A stretch of DNA of 44,013 bases from Anaerolinea sp. (lineage in GTDB: Bacteria; Chloroflexota; Limnocylindria; Limnocylindrales; CSP1-4), in NCBI GenBank assembly GCA_013822395.1, contig PNKK01000020.1, forward strand, positions 1-44,013, read 5' to 3'. The notes beneath the pieces were generated by a model. It worked only from the letters and a program-made list of their open reading frames with translations, was not told the DNA's origin and did no database searches. Shown in pieces: positions 16,301-23,575 of this stretch; within the stretch, counting starts at the first letter, position 1, and every line of letters starts with the position of its first letter. The position numbers were made by a program, and so were the translations under genes.

Positions 16301-18310
16301 TCAATGATCGCGCCGGTACGGGACGTCGGCGATGACGGTGTTCTCGCGGCCCACGATGGCCGCCTTGAGTCGTTTCGCGGTCTGGTTATACAGCACCCGA
16401 TCCCACCAGCGCTTGGCGACGTACTCGGGCAGGACGACGATCGTCACCGGCGCCTCGCGATCCGGCGGCCACGTCTCGGCCAGGACGTCGAGGTAGGCGA
16501 CAAACGGCTCCACGATCGCCCGGTAGGGGGACTCCACGATGACGAGCGGGACGCCGGGCAGCTGCCGTTCCCACCGCCGTCGCATGGCCTCGCCCTCGTC
16601 CGCGTCCTCGGTGATGTAGACGGCGCGGACGTCGTCGGCGATCGTCCGGGCGAAGGTGACAGCCTGGACCACGGCCCGATTGATGCCGTTGACCGGAAGG
16701 ACCGCGCGCTGCTCCCGGTGCGCCCCGCCGAATACGACGTCCTCGCGAACGTGGAGCTCCTGCGCCTGCTTCTCGTACTGGCGCCGGATCGTGAGCATGA
16801 GCATCACCAGGCTGGGGATGAGGACGAGCACGATGAGCGACGTGGGTGCCTTCGCCACGGTCACGACGACCGCCACGATCGCCGTGAGAGCGCAACCGAA
16901 GGCGTTGATGGCAAGGCGACGCTGCCAGCCGGGAGGCCGCTCCCGGAGCCAGTGCCGGATCATCCCGGCCTGGCTGATCGTGAAGTCAATGAACACGCCG
17001 ACCGCGTAGAGCGGGATCAGGAGATACGTCTCGCCGTTGAAGAAAACGATGAGGGCCGATGCGACGACCGCGAGAACGACGATCCCGTAGGAGAAGGCGA
17101 GCCGGTCACCACGGAGCCCGAACTGGCGAGGCATGTGCGAGTCCCCGGCGAGGATCGCGAGCAGCCGCGGTAAGGCGTTGAAGCCGGTGTTCGCGGCGAG
17201 GAAGAGGAGCAGCGCCGTGAACGACTGGAACAGGTAGAACGGGATCGAGCCGTCGCCGTAGACGCGGCGGGCGACCTGACTGATGACGGTCTGCGTCTCG
17301 GGGAACTCCAGCTGGGTGATCCCGAAGTTCACCGCCAGGAAGGTGATCCCGACGAAGAGGGTACCGAGGAGCGCAGCCATGACCGCGAGCGTCGTGGCCG
17401 CGTTCTTCGACTCGGGCGGCTGGAACGCCGGGACCCCGGTGGCGATCGCCTCCGTCCCGGTCAGGGCGACGGCCCCCGCGGCGAAGGCGCGCAGGAGCAG
17501 GAGCACGCCAACCTGCTCCGGGATGGCCCCGACCTGGTCGAGGAGCTCTGGCTGGAACTCGTCTCGCTCACCCCCGATGACGATCCGGTACGTGCCGATC
17601 GCGATCATCAGGAGCGACGAGCCGATGAACACGTACGTGGGGATCGCGAAGATGTTGCCGGCCTCGCGAAGACCCCGGAGGTTCCCGATCGTGATCAGGG
17701 CGATCGCCGCGACGCCGATCAGCACACGCTGGTCTGCCAACGCCGGGACCGCGGACGTGATCTGCTCGACGGCCGAGGTCGTCGAGACGGCGACGGTCAT
17801 GACGTAGTCGATGAGGAGCGCCGACGCGGCGATGAGCGAGACGTTCCGGCCGAAGTTCCGCTTGGATACCGAATAGGAGCCGCCGCCGGTCGGGTAGGCG
17901 AGGCAGACCTGCCGGTAGCTGATCGCCACGGCGATGAGGAGAACCGCGATCGCGATCGAGACCTCCAGGCCAAACGCCAGCGCCGCCACGCCGCCCAGGA
18001 CGAGGACGCGAAGGATCTCGTCGGTCGCGTAGGCCGACGACGAGATCGAGTCCGAGCTGAAGATCGCGAGCGCCTTCTTCTTCGAGAGGCGCTCGCCGAG
18101 CTCCTCCACCGACGCCAGGGGGCGGCCCAGGAAAAACCGGCGGACGGCGGCCCACGCGCGCCCGGCGCCTGTGGTCGGCGTGCTCGCCGCGGCCTTGGCC
18201 GTCATGACGCCCTTGCCGGTCCACCGGAAGTAGGCGGCATGCGGCCGCTCGACACGGACGCGCCGGTCGCCGAGCTTCCGGCCGCGAAGAGGCTGCCGCC
18301 CGCCGATCAT
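16301..18310 (-). CDS. KimA-like APC-superfamily permease with C-terminal USP-like domain (paralogue 2)
   Basis: A 669-residue paralogue of the preceding permease, clearly a tandem duplicate: same N-terminus (MIGGRQPLRGRKLGDRRVRV), same first-helix motif SSDSISSSAYATDEILRVLV, same AYPTGGGSYSVSK loop and same C-terminal domain ending WWDRVLYNQTAKRLKAAIVG. The substrate-pathway and domain layout match KimA-type K+/H+ symporters. Divergence is spread evenly, so the duplication is old and both copies look intact. The upstream ribosome site is weak. Functional pairing with the RCK and Usp genes downstream is inferred from gene order. Confidence 0.85.
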   Translation of the reverse strand: MIGGRQPLRGRKLGDRRVRVERPHAAYFRWTGKGVMTAKAAASTPTTGAGRAWAAVRRFFLGRPLASVEELGERLSKKKALAIFSSDSISSSAYATDEILRVLVLGGVAALAFGLEVSIAIAVLLIAVAISYRQVCLAYPTGGGSYSVSKRNFGRNVSLIAASALLIDYVMTVAVSTTSAVEQITSAVPALADQRVLIGVAAIALITIGNLRGLREAGNIFAIPTYVFIGSSLLMIAIGTYRIVIGGERDEFQPELLDQVGAIPEQVGVLLLLRAFAAGAVALTGTEAIATGVPAFQPPESKNAATTLAVMAALLGTLFVGITFLAVNFGITQLEFPETQTVISQVARRVYGDGSIPFYLFQSFTALLLFLAANTGFNALPRLLAILAGDSHMPRQFGLRGDRLAFSYGIVVLAVVASALIVFFNGETYLLIPLYAVGVFIDFTISQAGMIRHWLRERPPGWQRRLAINAFGCALTAIVAVVVTVAKAPTSLIVLVLIPSLVMLMLTIRRQYEKQAQELHVREDVVFGGAHREQRAVLPVNGINRAVVQAVTFARTIADDVRAVYITEDADEGEAMRRRWERQLPGVPLVIVESPYRAIVEPFVAYLDVLAETWPPDREAPVTIVVLPEYVAKRWWDRVLYNQTAKRLKAAIVGRENTVIADVPYRRDH

Positions 18311-18324
18311 GTCGTCGGGACGCG

Positions 18325-19047
18325 TCAGAGACCGACGCTCAGCCGCGCGGCGAGCGACGCCGGCAGCCCGACCGCCCGCATGGCGGACTGGACGGCGGTG
18401 ATGTCGTACGCCGTGCGGTGCCAGCTCACGGTGTCGGCGTCCGTGTCGAGGACGAGGAACGAGCTCCGTGGATCGCCGTCCCGGGGCTGCCCCACGCCGC
18501 CCGGGTTCACCAGCGCCCGCCGCCCGCGCAACTCCAGGACCGAGCCATCAACGGGGCTGACGACCTCGATGCGCCCGTCCTCTTCGAGGAAGGCCACCGG
18601 GACATGGGTGTGGCCGTGGAGGCCGAGCCGCGACGCCAGCACCGCGAGGTTCGTCTGCGCAACGGGCACCGATGTCACGTACTCCCAGATCGGCTCACGC
18701 GGGCTTCCGTGGACCAGCGTGCAGTCGCCGTGCACGAGGGTCTGCGGCAGGGCGTCCAGCCAGGCACGGGTCCTCGCCGAGATCGTGGCCCTGGTCCACT
18801 CCATCGCGCGGCGCGCGTCCGGGTTGAACCACTCGATCTCGGACCCGCCCGCCGCGGCGGCATCGTGGTTGCCCTTGACCCCGATCGCCCCGATCGTTCG
18901 CAGGCGGTCCACGACCGCGTCCGGGTCCGGCCCGTAGCCGACGATGTCGCCGAGGTGCCAGATGGCATCCACGGCGCCGGTGTCCGCAAGGACCGCGTCG
19001 AGGGCCGGGAGGTTCGCGTGAATATCGGACAGGACCGCGATCCGCAT
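18325..19047 (-). CDS. Metallophosphoesterase (calcineurin-like, YfcE/MJ0936-type)
   Basis: A 240-residue phosphoesterase with all metal-binding motifs: SDIHANLPAL (D-x-H), HLGDIVGYGPDP (GD), KGNHD (GNHD), LVHGSP and LHGHTHVP (GHTH). Two divalent metals would hydrolyse a phosphodiester or phosphomonoester; the substrate is not identifiable. It starts at ATG 19047, 28 bases after rsmG, without a visible ribosome site. A much longer open frame reaching 19842 is an out-of-frame shadow of rsmG. Confidence 0.87.
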   Translation of the reverse strand: MRIAVLSDIHANLPALDAVLADTGAVDAIWHLGDIVGYGPDPDAVVDRLRTIGAIGVKGNHDAAAAGGSEIEWFNPDARRAMEWTRATISARTRAWLDALPQTLVHGDCTLVHGSPREPIWEYVTSVPVAQTNLAVLASRLGLHGHTHVPVAFLEEDGRIEVVSPVDGSVLELRGRRALVNPGGVGQPRDGDPRSSFLVLDTDADTVSWHRTAYDITAVQSAMRAVGLPASLAARLSVGL

Positions 19048-19075
19048 GGGAGCGCCAGCGTAGCAGCGTCCGGGA

Positions 19076-19822
19076 TCACCAGGGCCGTCGTTTCCGAGCA
19101 GCAGGGTCCCGCGGGTAGCCGGTCGGGGTCGGGCGCTCCTTGCGGACGACGACCAGGACGTGGCCCTCGAGGCCGAGTGCGGTCGGCACCGGGTGGACCA
19201 TCGGCGGGTCACCGCCAAGCGCCGCTGCAGCGCGGCGGGCGGCCGCAAGCTCCTCGTCCAGATCACCCCGCTTCCAGGCGACGAGTTGGCCGCCGACGGC
19301 GAGGAGGGGGAGCGCCAGCTCCACGAGCTCGTTGAGCCTGCCGACGGCCCGGGCGGTGACGACTTCCCAGCCGGCCTCCGCCCGCCCGGCCTCCGCCCCG
19401 GCGGCCTCCGCCCCGGCGGCCTCCGCCCGCCCGGCCTCCGTCCAGCCGGCCTCCGCCCCGGCGGGCCGGAGGGCCTCGGCCCGGGTTGCCGCGGCCCCGA
19501 CGCGGTCCGCCAACCCGACGGCGCGCCGGACCGCATCCAGGAACGCGACCTTCTTGGCGACCGAATCCACGAGCAGCGCCCGCGTTCCCGGGAGCGCGGC
19601 CGCCAGCGGGAGGCCCGGAAACCCGCCCCCGCTGCCCAGGTCGAGCAGCGTGGCGCACGGCCCGGCACGCAGCACGTGCAGCGCGGCGAGGCTGTCGGCG
19701 ACGTGGAGGCGCGCGACGACGGCCGGCTCCGTGATCGCCGTGAGATTGATCGCCGCATTCCAGGCGAGGAGGAGGCGGACGTGGCCGTCGATCGCGGCCC
19801 GCGCGGCAGGATCCAGCACCAC
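19076..19822 (-). CDS. rsmG: 16S rRNA (guanine-N7) methyltransferase RsmG with repetitive insertion
   Basis: A 248-residue SAM-dependent enzyme that makes m7G at position 527 (E. coli numbering) of 16S rRNA. Motifs: LLLAWNAAINLTAITEP, DLGSGGGFPGLPLAAALPG (SAM loop), KKVAFLDAV, then VVTARAVGRLNELVELALPL. Between TRAEALRPA and the VVTARAV strand there is a 30-residue insertion of AGAEA-type pentapeptides (about 121-151), encoded by a 15-bp-type repeat at about 19369-19463. Normal RsmG has only a few residues there. The GTG at 19822 is the only in-frame start visible; the frame is open further upstream (sequence like SLPDLPDAYARELDRALGAL), so the true N-terminus may use a non-standard start. Confidence 0.88.
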   Translation of the reverse strand: MVLDPAARAAIDGHVRLLLAWNAAINLTAITEPAVVARLHVADSLAALHVLRAGPCATLLDLGSGGGFPGLPLAAALPGTRALLVDSVAKKVAFLDAVRRAVGLADRVGAAATRAEALRPAGAEAGWTEAGRAEAAGAEAAGAEAGRAEAGWEVVTARAVGRLNELVELALPLLAVGGQLVAWKRGDLDEELAAARRAAAALGGDPPMVHPVPTALGLEGHVLVVVRKERPTPTGYPRDPAARKRRPW

Positions 19823-20125
19823 CCGGAGGGCGCCGAGCGCACGGTCGAGCTCGCGGGCGTAGGCGTCGGGCAGGTCGGGGAGGGAGTCGATGCGCGTCGG
19901 GAGTGGTTCTCGCTGGCGGTTCAGGCGTGCCTCCTCGGGAGGTGCGCGCCGCCGCCGGGGAGAGCCACCCCCGGCGTGGTCATTCGATCGCAGCCGTGGC
20001 CTCGGTCTGGCGCGCCTCGGTCGGTTCGCGGTCGGGTCTCCCCGAGCCCGTCACGAGCCGCGTTCCCCGGTGTCGCCCCGGTGCGGATGCCGGACAGTAC
20101 GAGGCCGCCGCCGCCGCGTCAACGG
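19823..20125. other. Intergenic region upstream of rsmG
   Basis: No gene is supported between rsmG and the DnaA-box dyad. The rsmG frame continues open into the first 100 bases without a recognisable start. No repeat or RNA gene was recognised. Confidence 0.4.
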
Positions 20126-20173
20126 GGTTATCCACCGTTGCCCGCGGATCAACGCCCGAGGCGGTGGATAACC
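20126..20173. promoter_or_regulatory. Perfect inverted pair of DnaA-box-like 9-mers
   Basis: GGTTATCCACCG (20126-20137) and its exact reverse complement CGGTGGATAACC (20162-20173) form 12-bp arms around a 24-base centre. Each arm contains TTATCCACC, one mismatch from the DnaA box TTATCCACA. It lies in the gap between csoR and rsmG (gidB), a gene often found close to replication origins. It could be a DnaA-binding pair, a hairpin ending the csoR transcript, or an operator. No other DnaA boxes or AT-rich unwinding element were seen nearby. Confidence 0.5.
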
Positions 20174-20179
20174 GCCGGG

Positions 20180-20527
20180 TCAGCCTCGAGTGGCGCCCCG
20201 GACGGGCCGTCCGAGCGTCCGCCGGACTACGTCGACGACCTCGTCGACGTAGCGGTCCGCGTTGCCGTGCTCTGCCGCGGTCCGGACACAGCCCTGGACG
20301 TGATCCTCGAGGACGAGGATCGCGAGCGAGTCCACCGCCGCGCGAAGGGCGGCCGTCTGCTGGAGGATATCCACGCAGTACTCCTCCCGCTCGATCATCC
20401 GGGCGATGCCGCGGACCTGCCCTTCGATCCGGGCCAGGCGCCGCACGAGCTGCGCCCTGTCCTTCGAATAGCTGTGCCGGAAGGTGTCCCCGCCGTGCGC
20501 GCCAGCGTGTCCGGGTGTGGCGGCCAT
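20180..20527 (-). CDS. csoR: CsoR-family metal-sensing repressor, Cu(I)-type ligands
   Basis: A 115-residue all-helical repressor. The core RAQLVRRLARIEGQVRGIARM and the ligands Cys51, His76 and Cys80 have the same spacing (25 and 4) as Cys36-His61-Cys65 of M. tuberculosis CsoR, the Cu(I) site. Metal binding releases it from DNA. ATG 20527 was chosen because it gives the family length; the frame opens earlier (20605) but across the promoter and operator. No copper ATPase or chaperone gene lies next to it, so its main targets may be elsewhere; the divergent operon at 20658 is a candidate. Confidence 0.9.
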   Translation of the reverse strand: MAATPGHAGAHGGDTFRHSYSKDRAQLVRRLARIEGQVRGIARMIEREEYCVDILQQTAALRAAVDSLAILVLEDHVQGCVRTAAEHGNADRYVDEVVDVVRRTLGRPVRGATRG

Positions 20528-20576
20528 GGTCTGGATGCGCTCCCTGTCGCCGCCCGGTGAGCGGGCGATCGCTGGG

Positions 20577-20605
20577 ATCATACCCCCTGGGGGTATTGGC
20601 GGCAA
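20577..20605 (-). promoter_or_regulatory. csoR promoter with CsoR operator
   Basis: On the minus strand TTGCCG (20600-20605), a 17-base spacer and TATGAT (20577-20582) make a good promoter about 50 bases before the csoR ATG. A perfect 17-base palindrome ATACCCCC-T-GGGGGTAT (20580-20596) fills most of the spacer and overlaps the -10. A TACCCCC/GGGGGTA palindrome is the known CsoR-family operator type, so repressor binding would block RNA polymerase: direct autorepression. Confidence 0.87.
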
Positions 20606-20657
20606 GGCGCTCCCGGTCGCGCCGTCGAACGGCTCGACCCGCTACACTCCCCGGTGG

Positions 20658-21011
20658 ATGGGTCCGCAGGATCACCTTCGCGCGTTCCTCGACGGTTTCG
20701 GGTGCACCGTCTGCGAGGAGCGCGTCCCCGCCGGCCGGATCCGCCTCCTCGCCTGGCGAGACGACCTGTGCTACCTCCAGGTGGATTGTGCAGCGTGCGG
20801 AAGCACGTCCTTCGGTTTCGTCACAGACGAGCCCATCCCGTCCGAGGCAGACCGCCTCGCCGGCGCCTCCATCTCGCCCGACGACGTCCTCGACATGAAC
20901 GCCTTCCTCGAGTCCTGGACCGGCGACCTCGCCTCGCTCGTCCGCGACTCCGGCGGCCGCCGGAGTCGCCGGGTCGGGCCGGGCGACCGGCAGGCCGGGT
21001 GGACCGCATGA
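20658..21011 (+). CDS. Small Cys-rich protein of unknown function
   Basis: A 117-residue protein from ATG 20658. Cysteines 16 and 19 (GCTVCEE) and 38, 44 and 47 (CYLQVDCAACG) could form a zinc ribbon or other metal site; the second half is acidic then Arg-rich. No ribosome site is visible. A TACACT hexamer (20643-20648) ends nine bases before the ATG, so a near-leaderless transcript is possible. The start lies 61 bases from the CsoR operator, which might also influence it. The stop overlaps the next gene as ATGA. Family not recognised. Confidence 0.7.
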   Translation: MGPQDHLRAFLDGFGCTVCEERVPAGRIRLLAWRDDLCYLQVDCAACGSTSFGFVTDEPIPSEADRLAGASISPDDVLDMNAFLESWTGDLASLVRDSGGRRSRRVGPGDRQAGWTA

Positions 21012-21796
21012 CCGACGCCGCGTCCCCCGCGGCGGACGCGGCGCTGCTCCGGTTCGCCGCGGGGACCCCCGACGAGGCCCCGGCGGCTGGCTCCGCGCCG
21101 GAGGTGGCAACGGCCTGGGGCTCCGCGCCGGCGCCCTCCGGCGTGGACTCGTCCGGCCGCCCGTGGCCCCCGTTCGCCCACGGGAGCGAGGCGGAGATGG
21201 CTCGGATCCTCGACTTCTACGAGGTCCGCTGGGAGTACGAGCCGCGGACCTTTCCGATCCTGTGGAACCTGGAAGGCGATGTCGTCGAGAGCTTCTCGCC
21301 GGACTTCTACCTGCCGGAGCTGGACCTCTTCCTCGAGATGACGACGCTGAAGCAGCGGCTCGTCCGGAAGAAGAACCGCAAGCTCCGCCGCCTGCGGGAG
21401 CTCTACCCAGACATCCGGATCAAGCTGTTCTACGCCCGTGACTTCCGGGCGATGATGCTGAAGTACGGGCGGCTCGCCCTCGTCGACTCCCTGTCCGGGA
21501 CGCTCGGACAGGTGATGCCGGACCGGGGTCGAGAGCCGGACGCCGAGCCCGGGACCGCCGAGCGCGCCGAAGCGATCACACCCCAGCCAGTGCGACCAGC
21601 CCCGCCCGCCGCGACCGGCACGGACACGGGGCCAGCTCTCCGGCGGAACGTCTCCCGGTCCCGCCGGCGCCGGGCTGCCGCCGCGGTGCGCTCGGCCGCA
21701 CGAGCCGCAGGCCACGTCGTGCCCCCCCCGACCCGCGCGACCCTGGCGACCGCCGGCACCGCCGGTCACGTTGAGGAGGAACACGACCCACGATGA
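21008..21796 (+). CDS. PD-(D/E)XK-nuclease-like protein with disordered ends
   Basis: A 262-residue protein. Residues 1-55 are Ala/Pro-rich and residues 170-262 are disordered and Arg/Ala/Pro-rich. The core (56-165) resembles restriction-endonuclease-fold proteins: GSEAEMARILDFYEVRWEYE, then SPDFYLPELDLFLEMTTLK, then a Lys/Arg-rich helix and IRIKLFYARDF. Asp99 and Glu110 sit where the catalytic acids would be, but the expected Lys two residues after Glu110 is Thr112, so it may be inactive or use a shifted lysine. It starts by ATGA overlap with the previous gene and ends by ATGA overlap with hpt. Function unknown; a nucleic-acid role is inferred. Confidence 0.72.
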   Translation: MTDAASPAADAALLRFAAGTPDEAPAAGSAPEVATAWGSAPAPSGVDSSGRPWPPFAHGSEAEMARILDFYEVRWEYEPRTFPILWNLEGDVVESFSPDFYLPELDLFLEMTTLKQRLVRKKNRKLRRLRELYPDIRIKLFYARDFRAMMLKYGRLALVDSLSGTLGQVMPDRGREPDAEPGTAERAEAITPQPVRPAPPAATGTDTGPALRRNVSRSRRRRAAAAVRSAARAAGHVVPPPTRATLATAGTAGHVEEEHDPR

Positions 21797-22359
21797 GGAC
21801 CCCCGCTGACCTGCAGGCCGACATCGGCGAGATCCTCCTCACCGAGGCGCAGATCCAGGCGCGTGTCGCCGAGCTCGGCGCGCAGATCAGCGCCGACTAC
21901 GGCGGCCGCCGGCTGACGCTGGTCAGCGTCCTCAAGGGCTCGCTGCCGTTCATGGCCGACCTCATGCGCTCGATCTCGCTGCCCCTCCAGATCGACCTGA
22001 TGGAGGTCTCCTCGTACGGCGGCTCGACGACCGAGTCGTCCGGGCTGGTGCGGATCCTCAAGGACCTCTCGTCGAGCATCGAGGGCGAGGACGTTCTCAT
22101 CTGCGAGGACATCATCGACACGGGTCTCACCTTGAACTACCTGGTCCGCTACCTCGGCGGCAAGAAGCCGGCGACGCTCCGAATCTGCACGCTCCTGGAC
22201 AAGCCGGCCCGCCGGCTGGTCGAGATCCCGGTGGACTACACGGGTTTCACCATCCCTGACCAGTTCGTGGTGGGCTACGGCCTGGACTACGGCGAGCTGT
22301 ATCGGAACCTGCGCTTCGTCGGCGTCCTCAAGCCGGAGGTCTACGCGGACCCCGGATGA
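21793..22359 (+). CDS. hpt: Hypoxanthine phosphoribosyltransferase
   Basis: A 188-residue purine-salvage enzyme converting hypoxanthine or guanine plus PRPP to IMP or GMP. The PRPP loop EDVLICEDIIDTGLTLNYL, the LKGSLPFMADLMRSI segment and the C-terminal PDQFVVGYGLDYGELYRNL base-binding region are all present. A GAGGAGG sequence lies about 13 bases before the ATG. It is translationally coupled to genes on both sides by ATGA overlaps. Confidence 0.96.
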   Translation: MRTPADLQADIGEILLTEAQIQARVAELGAQISADYGGRRLTLVSVLKGSLPFMADLMRSISLPLQIDLMEVSSYGGSTTESSGLVRILKDLSSSIEGEDVLICEDIIDTGLTLNYLVRYLGGKKPATLRICTLLDKPARRLVEIPVDYTGFTIPDQFVVGYGLDYGELYRNLRFVGVLKPEVYADPG

Positions 22360-22796
22360 CGATGCACCGTCGCCCGGTCGGCCGGGCCCGCCTGCTCGCC
22401 GGCCTCGCGGCCGTCGTCATCGTCGCCGGCTCCCTGCTCCGCTGGTGGTCGGTCGGGGGCCGGAACGGCCTGCCGGCGCTGAGCGGCAACGCGTTCGACG
22501 GCTTCGGGATCCTCGTCTTCTTCGTCGCGCTCGCCACCGTCGCGCTCATCACGCTGCCGTACGCCACGGACCGGCCGGTGCGGGCGGACCGCTGGCCGGC
22601 CTACGCGATCCTGGCCGGCACCGGCTGGTTTGCCTTCATCATCCGGATCGTGGATCTGGCCGCCCTCCGGGCATTCCAGTTCGACCAGCCGACGGAGATC
22701 TTCACGAGCGGCCCGGGGCTGTGGGTCACCGGGATCGGGCTGGTCATGCTCGCCCGCGCCGCGTATGACGTCTTCCGGGAGCCGCCGGTCCGCTGA
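22356..22796 (+). CDS. Four-helix membrane protein of unknown function
   Basis: A 146-residue integral membrane protein with hydrophobic segments at about residues 12-30, 50-68, 83-103 and 119-137. It overlaps hpt by ATGA; a second ATG two codons later (MHRRP) could be used. No family recognised. It is the last gene of the hpt operon and converges on livF with 68 bases between. Confidence 0.75.
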   Translation: MTMHRRPVGRARLLAGLAAVVIVAGSLLRWWSVGGRNGLPALSGNAFDGFGILVFFVALATVALITLPYATDRPVRADRWPAYAILAGTGWFAFIIRIVDLAALRAFQFDQPTEIFTSGPGLWVTGIGLVMLARAAYDVFREPPVR

Positions 22797-22864
22797 CCTC
22801 AGCGCCGGGCAGGGGCCGCTGGCATGGGTCGGCGGACACAGGGCCGGCCGGGCGAGCCGGGTCG

Positions 22865-23572
22865 TCAGCCGCCGAGGTAGGCCTTCTTTACGTCCGGGTT
22901 GTCTGCCAGCCGCTCCGACACATCTGCCAGGACGATCTCGCCGGTCTGGAGGATGTAGCCCCGGCTTGCCAGGCCGAGCGCCATGAGGGCGTTCTGCTCG
23001 ACGAGGAGCACGGTGGTCCCCTGGGTGTTGATGTCCTTGACGATGTCGAAGATCTGCTCGACGAGGATCGGGGCCAGGCCCATCGACGGCTCATCGAGGA
23101 GGAGGAGTGCGGGCCGAGCCATGAGGGCTCGCGCGATCGCGAGCATCTGCTGCTCGCCCCCGGAGAGGGTCCCGCCTGCCTGGCCCCGGCGCTCGCTCAG
23201 CCGAGGAAAGAGCGTGAACACCCGCTCGTAGTCGTCGGCCAGGCCCTTGTCGCGACGCTGGAAGGCGCCCATCTCGAGGTTCTCGGTAACGCTCATCCGG
23301 GGGAAGATTCGCCGGCCCTCGGGCGCCTGGGTGATCTTCCTGGCGACAACCTCGTCCGGCCGCAGGCCGTCGATCCGATCGCCGTCGAACCAGATCTCGC
23401 CCGTCCGCGGCCGGAGGAGCCCGGAGATCGTCTTCAGGGTCGTCGACTTGCCGGCCCCGTTGGAGCCGATGAGCGTGACGATCTCGTCGCGATCGACGGT
23501 CAGGCTGACGCCTTTCAGGGCATGGATGTTGCCGTAGAAGGCATGGACGTCGCGGAGCTCCAGGAGGGCCAT
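22865..23572 (-). CDS. livF: Branched-chain amino-acid ABC transporter ATPase LivF
   Basis: A 235-residue cytoplasmic ATPase. Walker A GSNGAGKS, the ABC signature LSGGEQQMLAIARALM and Walker B ALLLLDEPSMGLAP are intact, and the short LivF form (no BCA extension) ends KKAYLGG. It powers import of Leu/Ile/Val or related amides with LivG. It starts 3 bases after the livG stop and is the last gene of the operon. Confidence 0.95.
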   Translation of the reverse strand: MALLELRDVHAFYGNIHALKGVSLTVDRDEIVTLIGSNGAGKSTTLKTISGLLRPRTGEIWFDGDRIDGLRPDEVVARKITQAPEGRRIFPRMSVTENLEMGAFQRRDKGLADDYERVFTLFPRLSERRGQAGGTLSGGEQQMLAIARALMARPALLLLDEPSMGLAPILVEQIFDIVKDINTQGTTVLLVEQNALMALGLASRGYILQTGEIVLADVSERLADNPDVKKAYLGG

Positions 23573-23575
23573 CGC

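Noticed and set aside
19823..20180. A full replication origin
   Set aside because: Only two DnaA-box-like 9-mers, no AT-rich stretch and no dnaA or parAB in view; kept only as a DnaA-box pair.
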